Origin: Paralithodes platypus
Taxonomy: Eukaryota; Arthropoda; Malacostraca; Decapoda; Lithodidae
NCBI GenBank assembly: GCA_032716605.1
Contig: CM064551.1
Span: 46,716,697-46,780,696 of the forward strand
DNA length: 64,000 bases
Direction of reading: 5' to 3'
In this document: positions 34,328-44,009 of the stretch, piece after piece
How the letters are laid out: every line of letters starts with the position of its first letter
How positions within the stretch are numbered: position 1 is the first letter of the stretch
Made by a program: the position numbers and the translations under genes
The notes under the pieces: model-generated
What the model was told of the DNA's origin: nothing
The model's database searches: none
What the model saw: the letters and a program-made list of their open reading frames with translations, nothing else

Positions 34328-35800
34328 GTGAGTTTTTTCTCATTTGTTTACTCTGGGATGTATCGAGTAAGGTTAGGATATGCGTAGCAGGGGTGTCATG
34401 GGCGGGCTGCCCGCAGTTCAGTGTATTTTGGGTCGTGTGTTTGGGACGCCTATTTCGGGCGTACCCTCGTGGTCCCGGGGTGGACGCATGAAACGTTTTC
34501 GCAGATTAGCTAGCCTAGTTATTTAGTTGGCTTTAACTACGCGTGATTAGGCTTCTTTTTATCTTTCTGATGAAGTTGCCTTATTTGTTTGTTTTCTGAC
34601 GTTCCTAGCGTATTTTTCTTCACTTAGTGAAGTTTTTTCTAGGTCCCGTGTCAGTGCTTCCCTCTCCCGGGTATATTTCTTCGAGGTGTGTTGGCTGCTG
34701 TTCCTGTTGTGATTAATATTCAGTGCTTTTTGTATTATTACCACATGTTTAAGCGATACTCCGTCTGCTTAGGCCTAGCCAGCCTCTCGTAGCTTTTTTA
34801 CATGTACAAGTGTTATTGATTTATTGTATAAATATGTACTACTGTGTCATGTGTGTTCTGGATAAGTTGTGTATTGGCTTATTCCAGGCACTATTTGTGT
34901 ACCTCCGATTGCTTCTGGTTGGTGTGGGTTACCGTTTCCGGCGGGTTTTCTCGATTGCTCCGTGAAAACCCGGCTGGTTCTCAGATTGCGTCTGGTGGGT
35001 GTGGGTTGCCTTTTCCGGCGGGTTTTCTCGATTGCACCGAGAAAATCCGGCTGGTTGCCGAGTTTTAATCACGCGTGGTTAAAATAGGCTAGTTTCCCCC
35101 GGCGAGTGGTGGCTCGAGGGCTCTCCAGAACTGCGTCTCTGTAGTGGGGCCTGTGTTCAGGCTTACTGTGTGTTTCCCGGCGGAAGGGCTTTACCCGATT
35201 CAACTAGGGGTTCATGCGGACACCTGTTGACTATAGTTTTTCCCGGTTTTGCAAAGCCGTTGAAAAACTGGGCTGTGTTGTTTGAGTAGTCTTTCCACCC
35301 CGGCGATCTTTTGCAAAGAAGTGGGGATAGGAACAATTGGGGTTAACTTTTCTATTAATTTTCACCCGGCGGTTGAACCTCGGGAGGGTGGGAATCACGG
35401 ATTTGCAATTCGGTAGGATTAGCCTAACAATTGAGGGATACAATTAGGTATCAAGACATTCAACTTACAGCGATCTAATGATTAAGATGGGCTTAACCTG
35501 GCTAACTGCGTTATAATAAGGAGGCCGGCGTCTTATTATGGGTTCCCGGTGAACGTTATATCACAGGGAAGACTGCGTCACTTATAAAGAACTGCTCATC
35601 TTTATATCATGTCAGAGGATATTCTTAAATCTTTTGGACACGTAAAGTTATTTACAAATCTTTACATATGAACCTACAGGGTAACGAGAGGTAATGGTGG
35701 TGTATTACGTCTCGTTGCCCGGCGGTTCATTAACACTTGTGTTAGAACATTTTGGGGTAACCTTATGAGCATTAATTCCTGGAAATTTTCTTTTTTCCAG
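34328..35800 (+). other. Candidate spliceosomal intron in the E1 leader
   Basis: GTGAGT at 34328-34333 and a pyrimidine tract ending in CAG at 35798-35800 (ttttcttttttccag), 72 bp before the gag start. The donor is GTGAGT in two other leaders (27-32 and 19085-19090) and GTAAGT in E2; the acceptor is conserved in E2 and E4. The interval carries most of the CCGGCGG-type palindromes. It also holds a tandem duplication of about 65 bp (34912-35060), each unit with a GCGGGTTTTC/GAAAACCCGG hairpin. Splicing itself is inferred. Confidence 0.55.
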
Positions 35801-35872
35801 GGCGGAGTTCCGGCGGGTCCACAGAGGGCCAGGTGAGGCCCGGGGGGAGTTAGCTTTTAACCAGTCTCTGCC

Positions 35873-38508
35873 ATGGCTGCTCTAGCCCCTGTTTTTGCTC
35901 TTTGCTCAACGCCCTCATGTTCCGGAATCCCTATTTTTGCGCACACTCTGTGCATTCGTTGTGTCAAATGCTTAGACCGATCAAGGGGTTTGTGGGTAAC
36001 AAAGAATTGTACCTTTTGTAGTCAGCTGGGTATTAAAGTATTACAGCACGACAATCTGGCCGCGGCGGTTGCATTACGCGAGGTCAGACAACTTCTTACT
36101 AATTATGCGACTGCAGTGGCTCATAAAGCATTGCAGTGTGATAACGTAATTCTGTGGGACCGTTTGTTGGTTCAGTACCCCCCAATTAAACGTCCTCCTT
36201 CCCGAAGTAAAGTAACTAAGCCGGCAGAGACTGGGCTGGTTAAAGAGCTTCTTCCCTCCCCCGGCACATCTAAGAGACCGTGAGAGCCGTCTCCCCCGGC
36301 AAAATCTTCGGAGTCAAGATCTAGGTCCAGGTCACGGTCTCCTCTCAGAAAGCAGACACATAGTCACTCGACTTCACCTTCGCGGAAGAAGAGTAAGACA
36401 GACAAGACCAAGGACAGTTCTACTAATACATCAAAGTCGAGGCGGAGTCACAAGTCTTCTAAAAAAGAGTCTCATGTACGAAAGTCCTCCCGGCGTTCGC
36501 CGGAGCCTCGAATCTCGCTTTCTGCCTCTACTCCCGACATGTCTCAAGTCCAATCTGACAGGTCGGAAGTGGAGTCAGAGACTGTGGTGGGGGATATTCC
36601 GGCGGACATAGTGTCCCCAAATAATATTCTCACTTTAGATTTAAGGGTTCTCCCGGCAGTGATAACCTGCTAGAGGGCTCGAGTGAGGGCTCAGTCATTG
36701 GGGTGGGGCCTGTCTCACAAGTAAGTTCCGGCCAAGGCCGGGGAGTTTGGAGGTACTCCCAGCCATGGCGGGACAGCTCTCTGCCGTCTCAGGCAACTCA
36801 GGTAGTGGCTGAAGTCCACCGGGACGCGGAGACACCGTCTTCCATCCCTGACTTAACATGGCAAGGGGCCCCAGCCTCGGCGGAATCCTCTCAGGAGGGA
36901 CCGGAGGCAGGGGATGATGGGTCTATTATTTCTGAGGTGGGTAATGTAGATAACTCTCAGAATAGGGATATTTCACCTAATAGTTCTTCATCTGCTCAAT
37001 TTGTCACGGCGGATGAGATTGATGGGTTATTAGCGAGTGCTTTAACTAAGTTTTTTGGCCAGCAACCGGAGCCTCCTATGGTTGGTCTGGGAGCTCCCAC
37101 GCCAACATCGACTGTCCGACCTCTGGCTACTTCCGTTACTTTGACACAAACTCCGCTCACTCCCCTTGTATCACCTACTATTGTTACTAGGCCAACTTCG
37201 GCGGAACTAACTACTTCCAATATGCGAGTAGTAGCAGACGTAAATCCTCCCCCATTAGACAAAGCCCCGATCAGAAAAGGGGCTATGCCTCTCTTATACG
37301 GGCCAGACGATTCGTGGGTATCATTGGTACCAACAAAGCCAGAGGTAGCACAGTCCACTATGTCAGGGGAGCTTCCGGTACCACGAGAGTGGGTAATCCA
37401 AGGAAATAAATCTAGGAAGTTAAGGGCTCTAGATATGCTGGGAAATGTACTTGATGTTAGTATTAAGGCCATCCCCAACTATTATCATCATGATTATTTT
37501 GTATATTCTTCTACACCTGCCCTACCCCCTGCGTCAGCTTCAAAACTGTTTTCGGACTGGACAAAACATGGTGGGTTCAATGATATCAAAGCGCTGTCAT
37601 CTCTAACCCCTGAGTTGGGATTAAAGACGTTTACTGACTCAGCCGCGAATCCAGTTTTGAAGGTGGAGCAATTGGGTCCGGGACCTTGGGTGGACTGGGA
37701 CGTCGAGGCGCAAAACTTTGCAACCACATTCACTTCTAAAGCTTCACACCAAATTCCACAAGAGAGCCATTCTTGGTTCTCTCTCCCAGTATACTCTGCC
37801 GGCGGAGTTCCCTCTGCTCTCTTTGCCTTTTTAGCTGCCCCTAAAATTAATCTATGCGAGCTTAAAGATCCATTCTCTACACCTTCCACTGCTCACCTAG
37901 ACCGGGAGTTTAGGCTACGGGGTATGGCGTACAGACTATTTTCTCAGTATATTGTTACGCAACAAGTAGCAAAATCAATGCTCAGATCTGCTCAGGCTAT
38001 CGCGGACACAGAAGTCCGAAAGGCAATCGAACTATCTAGACGCTTACTTCTCCAAACTTCTATTCAGTCACTAGGAGATATACGCACGGCCTTGTTAGAG
38101 GCGGTGCGGGCAAGACAAGATCTAAGGATGTCTCTAGTCCGAAAGCTCCCGGATAGGATTGCTAATCAAGTAGTAATGTCCCCAGTTCTAACTGCCTCTT
38201 TAATGTCCCCGGAGGTGTGGAGGACGGTGTTTAACATGGCTCAGGCCTTGAAGCACAGTCCCGCCCCGTCTCAGAAACCTGCTTTCACTTTTACCAAGCC
38301 CAAACCAGTCGCTAAAGCTCAGTCTGGTGGGGCGAAATCCTTTCATTTGCATAAATCCTCTTCCACCCAAGGTCAGTACAGATACAAGCAAGGAAAGTCT
38401 TCAGGTACCCATAAAGGACAGAGGTATCAAAGGCCGGGTCAGGGCCCGTCTCCAGCCAAACCCGGCCAGTCGTCTAAACTTCCACCACCACCACCACCAA
38501 AAAACTAA
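35873..38508 (+). pseudogene. DIRS gag-like ORF1 (E1)
   Basis: About 870 codons. Order: Cys/His module (C-x4-C, FAHTLC-x2-C-x2-C, CTFC) with CLDRSRGLW at residues about 10-50; AHKALQCDN; an RS-rich basic tract (about 36310-36500); an acidic Ser/Glu region; a conserved C-terminal domain (MPLLYGPDDSWVSLVPTKPE, GPGPWVDWD, LDREFRLRGMAYRLFSQYIV, LGDIRTALLEAVRARQDLRM); and a basic Gly/Gln/Pro tail ending in six Pro. Defects: TGA at 36281-36283 where E2 has CGA (a CpG-type C to T change) and a frameshift near 36645. From 36703 the frame is open to TAA at 38506-38508. Such proteins are presumed to package the RNA. The start ATG is chosen because the Cys module begins there in all copies. Confidence 0.8.
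38499..38505 (+). promoter_or_regulatory. Putative -1 ribosomal frameshift site (A_AAA_AAC) at the gag stop of E1
   Basis: In the gag frame the codons are CCA AAA AAC TAA, so the heptamer A AAA AAC sits in register directly before the stop. Reading on in the -1 frame (CTA AGG ...) enters the RT frame, which continues into VVQPANPCLLTGSF. The heptamer and the frame relationship recur in E2 (44013-44019) and, with an added stop, in E3 (57151-57157). A downstream pseudoknot was not established. Confidence 0.65.
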
Positions 38509-38864
38509 GGTCTCCCTCACTCCCAGGGCCGATCTCCCGGCGAGTGGATCAGGGGGTAGTCCAGCCGGCGAACCCTTGTCTGCTAACTGGGTCGTTCCGG
38601 GCGAATCATCGCGCATGGCCTTTAAACACATGGGCAAGGATGGTGGCACGCAAAGGCATCACCTGGCAGTGGCTCCGGCGACCTCGCTTACGTCAGCCGA
38701 CAAAGGCAAATTTTGTTTCATTAGAGGTGGAATCACTGATCCAAGAGATGGTGGCCAAGAATGTTATCATCCCGGTCCCCCCAAATTACCCAGTTTTTAC
38801 ATCCAAACTTTTTCTGGTACCCAAAAGGGACAGTGTTCAGATGAGGACGGTCGTAGACCTGTCT
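38506..38864 (+). pseudogene. DIRS reverse transcriptase, N-terminal part (E1)
   Basis: The frame, -1 relative to gag, begins without its own clear ATG. It encodes VVQPANPCLLTGSFRANHRA, WARMVARKGITWQWLRRP, LIQEMVAKNVIIPVP and FLVPKRDSVQMRTVVDLSYL, the fingers region of a DIRS/gypsy-like RT. At 38864 it is cut by an RTE copy. Beyond that, 39794-39930 carries the next RT block (leading to the first catalytic Asp, LTDAYWHV in E2) in a damaged frame. The YLDD motif and everything after it are missing. Confidence 0.8.
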
Positions 38865-39793
38865 TATCTATCTATCTATCTATTGCCTGACGCCGTGATC
38901 CCCGAAGGGGTGGCCACGAACGAACCGCCCCCATGCACCTCTGTCCCCAGTCAGTCGACGCCCCTCCCCCCAACCAGCACCGCCTTCGTTCATGTAGTTC
39001 CTCACTCCATCCTTCCACCTCATATTCGGTCTACCTCTCCCCCTCTGTCCCTCCACCTCGCTCTCGTACACCCTCTTAGTCATTCTCTCGCTTTCCATAC
39101 GTTCCATATGGCCGAACCATCTCAAGTTGTTCCTTTTCACACTTTCCAGCACATCTACCTCCACACCACACCTCCTTCTTACTTCCTCATTAGTCTGTCT
39201 ATCCCTCCATGTAACTCCGCACGCACTCCTTAAGTAATTCATTTCCACTGCTCTCACTCTTGGTCTGAGTCTCTCAACCAACGTCCATGCTTCGCTTCCA
39301 TAAGTCAGTGTCGGAATTACCACACTGTCATGCAAGGACTTCTTCACTTCCATACTGACCACCCTATTTCTTGTTACTGCTTTTAGCGTTCCTACAACCC
39401 TCTTCCCCTGTTGTACCCTCTCCCGCACCTCTTCATCCATAGTCCCATCTTTACTCAACACACTGCCCAGATACTTAAAAGAGTTGACGATCTCCATAGC
39501 CTGACCGTTCAGCTTCACCTCACACTCTGTGACTTCACCCCTTTCGAAGACCATAACCTTGCTCTTCCCCGTATTTACCTTCAAATTCCGTTTTTCGCAC
39601 ACTGTTCCAAACTCATTTACCAGACCCTGCAACTCCCATTCATTATCACTCATCAGAACTGTATCATCCGCAAACAGCAGTATAGGTAGCTTCCACTCAA
39701 TTCCCTCCCTTTTCAGCGATACACCAACATCCACTGCTCTTGATAGTATTTCTTTCATAACTCCATCCATATATACAGTAAACAACCACGGGG
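38865..39793 (-). pseudogene. RTE-type LINE (copy C3), with catalytic RT region
   Basis: Minus-strand copy inserted in the RT gene of E1 and 5'-truncated near MFTVYMDGVMKEIL. An open frame of 301 codons covers the RT palm (LPILLFADDTVLMSDNEWEL, catalytic FADD), the thumb (NSFKYLGSVLSKDGTMDEEV) and the RTE-type C-terminus (YGSEAWTLVERLRPR, RWFGHMERMESERMTKRV, GDRGAWGRFVRGHPFGD). The 3' tail is (GATA)n. The insertion target reads cttatc, as also seen for C1 and C2. The endonuclease is lost. Confidence 0.85.
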
Positions 39794-39930
39794 AACCTCC
39801 ATATTCACAACGTATCCTTCCGGATGCTGACAGTGAATCAGATCAGGCTAACACTTCCGCCGGAAGGGTGGATGTGTTCTTTAGACCTGACGGACGCGTA
39901 TTGGCACGTCCCGGTAAACAAACGGTTTCA

Positions 39931-40130
39931 ACGTTTTCTATACAACGACCCGTTGTATCGGGGTCCGTTAAATCGAGCGTCGACTGTAAAAAGAAAATAA
40001 GAATAACTATTCATAAGCTTTCCATAATATCATGGATGTACTTGTGTGGATCTTTGACCAGACGCTGACTCAGGCGTCATTCTTCCTTCACCGACATATC
40101 AAGTAAACCAAAATCCTTAATACATCAACG
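39931..40130. other. Junk junction: pogo-type end and DIRS leader fragment
   Basis: 39963-39988 (gtccgttaaatcgagcgtcg, then actgta) resembles a pogo/Tigger end and matches 49621-49646. It is joined directly to a DIRS leader fragment (39988-40098: agaataactattcataagct ... cagacgctgactcaggcgtc). 40099-40130 is unassigned. Confidence 0.6.
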
Positions 40131-40162
40131 AATGGGAAGGGGATGGTCGGGAGGGCCCCAGT

Positions 40163-40269
40163 CGTCAATGATTACGGGGCCACTACTAAATATTAGGTTT
40201 TCTTTATCTCCTTACAGGAGTCAAACCTATAATTTATTAGTGGCCCCTCCATCATTGACGATTATGCCT
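40163..40269. repeat. DIRS terminal palindrome (E2)
   Basis: Inverted arms 40163-40197 (cgtcaatgattacggggcca ...) and about 40231-40263 enclose a hairpin spacer with aggttt/aaacct and ctcc/ggag pairs (ctccttacaggag). The arms differ slightly (gattacggggcc versus gatggaggggcc), as if derived from two related ends. Confidence 0.75.
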
Positions 40270-40842
40270 GATATCTAAGACTGGAGGGGGACATTCGGAA
40301 TCATATCATAACTCTAGCAAAAGCAGATAATCAAACACCACATAGTTTTCTTACTTCAAAAAAGATATATATTTATTGGCGCAGCACATATATACAAAAA
40401 GGGGTACAAGCAGGAGTGTGCTTCAAAGAAGCCTGCTTGATAAAAGGGTTAACTCTTGAGATTCTGTGAACAGATCTGTAAGTTAAAAAGGCACCCCACT
40501 CAACATAAGTGGTGAAAAATAACAAACTTATAAGTTTACATGTGCACATATAACCCCATAATACTCGTGGATATATCTTGCAAAATATATCCAATGCTTA
40601 AAATTACATTGCTTTCACAGCTAAAACTACTTACTGTATAACAACACTATTGTTTGTACTACCATTGTACTAGCACAATTTCCTGCACTGAATAGTACAG
40701 AGAAATTTTCATATCACAATACCCATAACTAGTATCACAGCTCTTATACTCCGGCGGGGTCTAGGGTGTCCCATGTTACACTGACTGCACCCCCCCCCCC
40801 CCTTTTTCTTGAAATTAAACAAGAAGTGACTATTAGGGCCAC

Positions 40843-42052
40843 CTAGACCCTCTGCCTTAAAGCTATACATGGCAAGGAAGGTTTGTCTAGAGCTACTGAC
40901 AGGTATCGTGTCAAAAACGTATGATTAGAGGCCCACAACTGTGTGGACGTAATATCTTCAACAGAAAAATTCTTAAGGAAACGCAAAGAGGCTGCCCATT
41001 TGCGTAAATCGTGGGCCCTACCCACAACGCCGGGATTACTCTCTTTAATGACCTCAACCAAGAGAGAAGCCAATCTACGTTTCAGCAAGCGCTTACCTGT
41101 ACTTGCTACCCATAAAGCACCCTGGGGATTTAGAGGAGCTACTCTCAAATATTTGGTTAGAGCCTGCACTGGACATAAATTATGGTGCACCTTTCCCCTT
41201 TTCAACGCCGGCACCGTGAACTCTGAAAACACGTGTTCACTGTGCTCATTCTTGGCTATGAACCCTGGGGAAGGTGCAATGTGAATACACTCATTAAGCC
41301 TACCAAACCTGAGGCAATTAGGTGTGTTGCTCATCGCCGCCAGCTCAGATACTCTGTTCCCGGTGGCCAAAGCCATAAGGAATACTGCCCTTTTTAAGAG
41401 TAATGTAAAATCTGCAGTATTTTGGTACAGACGGGAATGAAGTAATGACAAAGCCTTGTCCAGAGACCAAGTAGGCATGAGCTGACGGGGAGGTGGGCGG
41501 AGTTTAAAACATGCTCTCATAAAACCTGTTTCCTCCGCGACTGGTATGGTGAGACCGGTAAGGTCCCAAAATGGCATCCTAATCGCTGTTAAGTGATTTT
41601 TTAACGTTACCACAGATAAACGTTTCTGCTCGAACAGATAATTTTAAATAATTAAAAACCAAAGCCAACGAGGGCACAGTTTGTTCTGTCCTAAGGATCC
41701 AAGAAGTAAAGGCTTGCCAATGTGATTGATACTGTCGTTTTGTAGACTGGGTATATTGATTCATGAATTTATTGGTCACGTCTCTACCATACGGCGCTAG
41801 CCACTTGGCCTCCTTAATGTCCATAATGCAAAAGTCAGCGAGGTCGCTAGGTTGCCAATCGTGTCTAAGTGGAAAAACCCGACCGGGAGCGACACCGGGT
41901 GCGGGCACCACATTTTCAATTGCTGGTACCACAACTGCGCCGGCCATAGGGGCGCGATTATCGAGACTACACCCCGATAATCTCGTAGTTTGTTTACTAC
42001 TTGGCACATTAGAGACGTGTCTGGCGGCGGAAACAGATAAATGGAACTCCAC
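40843..42052 (-). pseudogene. Tyrosine recombinase (DIRS E2)
   Basis: Site-specific recombinase that would insert the circular DNA product. The N-terminal core-binding part (42052-41579: FPLRHDWQPSDLADFCIMDI, QYTQSTKRQYQSHWQAFTSW) and the catalytic part (41613-40843) are in different frames, so one indel lies near 41600. Catalytic residues are visible: Arg in ATGNRVSELAAM, the HDLR box in GRAHDLRKWAASLRF and the Tyr in TFLTRYLSVALDKP. The N-terminal part overlaps the end of the RT/RNase H frame, as in other DIRS elements. Length of about 400 residues is usual. Confidence 0.85.
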
Positions 42053-44009
42053 CTGTTCCAGTCTGTCACCAGGGCGTCTGGCCCACCTGCCGGCGTTATC
42101 GTCCGGCGGGTGAGGTACAGTGGGAGTTTGTGAGTCTCCTCTGACGCAAACAGATCCACTTGTGGATGGTAAGGCTCCGCAATCATTTGGTTAAAAATGG
42201 TTTGCTTGAGCGCCCATTCTACTGTTGTGCTCTGTCTCCGAGACACAGCGTCTGCCCAGACGTTTGCTACGCCTGGGAGATAAGAAGCGTGAAGATGAAT
42301 GTCCAGCCTGTTGGCTAGAATAAAAATCTCTTCTGACACGGTTAGCAACTTTCGAGATCTCGTCGACCCTTGTTTCTGAATACAGTGAACCGCATTCAGA
42401 TTGTCCATTCTGAAGGCCACCGACTTGCCCCGCAAAGTAGAGCCGTGAGCCTGAAGGAAAAATAAGGGGACTAGTAATTCTTTGACATTGATGTGGGAGA
42501 TTTCTAAATGGGACCAAAGCCCTTGACCCTGGTGCCCTTGGTTTGACTGAAAACCCCAACCTATCGTGCCTGACGCATCCGTATCTACCCATACCGTCGG
42601 CGGAGGAGAGGTCCATGACATTACGGAGTGCAACATTTTGTGATAGAGTGGTAAATGAGTGGAACGCACTGCCCCAGTATGTAGTCGATTCCGAATCAAT
42701 AAGGGAGTTTGAAAGTAATCTTGATAAAGCATGGGGAAGACAAGATTTGAAGTTTGATTATAAAACAAAAATACAGAATAGTAAAAATGTTGCGTCTGCT
42801 ACCGCCGCCGCCAACACCGTGAATGACCGCAGCAGTGCAAGTACTGGTACTGAGCTGGATACACAGGCATAGTTTGCCTTTTTCCAGAGGATCTACTGTA
42901 AGAAACTGTAAGAAACTGTAAGAAATTTCCCTCTTCGCCCAGACCGCTAGTAAGTTGTGGATTAATTTTGGTATGGGCCATAATTTTTCCGCCGGCAATA
43001 GCGGAAAATATTTGTTGCCCTCCAATATTAAACGCTTTACTTTCAACCGGCCCAACATTACAGTTAGTTGAACCCAGTTGAGAGAGCCGACCAGAGACTC
43101 CCAGATTCTCTGTGTCGTAGTCAGACTGTGAAGGAACCGGAACAGTTTCCTGCGAAATCTGCTTCGATTGTCCACACTCTGACTCAGAGTGAGAGCAGCT
43201 GTGTCCCAAACCAGCCCTATCCACGGAACTACTCGTGAGGGAACAAGGTATGACTTTACCAGATTTACCTTGAACCCTAGAGTTTTGACATGATTTAATG
43301 TTATGTTGACATGATTTATGCATACTTGCTCCGTCTCTGCCACCACTAGCCAGTCGTCTAGGTACCACAAAATCCTGATCCCTTGTTTTAACAATGGCAT
43401 CAGGGCTTGCCGGACTAATTTCGTGAATAAGCGAGGTGCCAGGTTTAATCCAAATGGCATCCTCTGAAAAAACATAATTTTGATGCCTGATCCGTAAGGC
43501 CAGAAATCGTTGAAATCTTTTGTTTACCGAGACGTGCCAATACGCGTCTGTCAGGTCTAAAGAACACATCCATCCTCCCGGCGGAAGTGTTAGCCTGATT
43601 TGATGTACTGTCAACATCCTGAATGACACGTTGTGAATGTGAAGGTTCAGATAAGACAGGTCTACGACGGGTCTCATCTGAACACTGTCCCTTTTGGGTA
43701 CCAGAAATAGCTTGGATGTGAAGACTGAGTAATTTTGAGGGACCGGGATGATGACAATCTTGGCGATCATTTCCTTGATCAGTGACTCCACCTCTAATGA
43801 AACTAGATTCGCCGTTGTCGGCTGACGTAAACGAGGTCGCCGGAGCCACTGCCAAGTGATGCCTTTGCGTGCCACCATCCTTGCCCACGTATTTAATGGC
43901 CATGCTTGGTGACACGTTCGGAACGACCCAGTTAGCAGACAAGGGTTCGCCGGCTGTACTACCCTCGGATCCACCCGCCTTGAGACCGGCACCGGGAGTG
44001 AGAGAGACT
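41797..44009 (-). pseudogene. DIRS reverse transcriptase / RNase H (E2), interrupted
   Basis: RT N-terminus in the -1 frame after the frameshift site (VVQPANPCLLTGSF, WARMVARKGITWQWLRRP, FLVPKRDSVQMRPVVDLSYL, LDLTDAYWHVSVNKRFQRFL). A frameshift near 43475 leads to MPFGLNLAPRLFTKLVRQAL and the catalytic ILWYLDDWLVV. A LINE B fragment (42634-42930) then separates RT from RNase H, which reads VWVDTDASGTIGWGF, AFRMDNLNAVHCIQ and ANVWADAVSR and ends near 41797. The RNase H Asp residues are retained. The enzyme would copy the element RNA; this copy is dead. Confidence 0.85.
42634..42930 (+). mobile_element. LINE B 3' fragment (copy B3) inside E2
   Basis: Plus-strand 297-bp tail-end copy encoding VVNEWNALPQYVVDSESIRE to the LINE B terminus and then three ctgtaagaaa units (10 bp each). 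Opposite in orientation to E2. It shows the intact form of the LINE B tail. Confidence 0.9.

Larger units (their letters stand above)
33951..39930 (+). mobile_element. DIRS element E1 (3'-truncated)
   Basis: Left terminal repeat (33951), leader with a candidate intron, gag (35873-38508), the start of RT (38506-38864), an RTE insertion (38865-39793), and a further RT piece (39794-39930, e.g. DLTDAYWHV-type sequence shared with E2). The remaining RT, RNase H and recombinase are lost. E1 belongs to the same family as E2 and faces it. Confidence 0.85.

Noticed and set aside
34198..34491. Open frame of 97 codons in the E1 leader
   Set aside because: Not conserved in E2 or the other leaders, spans the candidate splice donor, and has no recognisable domain.
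39963..39988. DIRS right terminal repeat of E1
   Set aside because: The sequence matches the pogo-type fragment at 49621-49646 and not a DIRS end; the true E1 3' end is missing.
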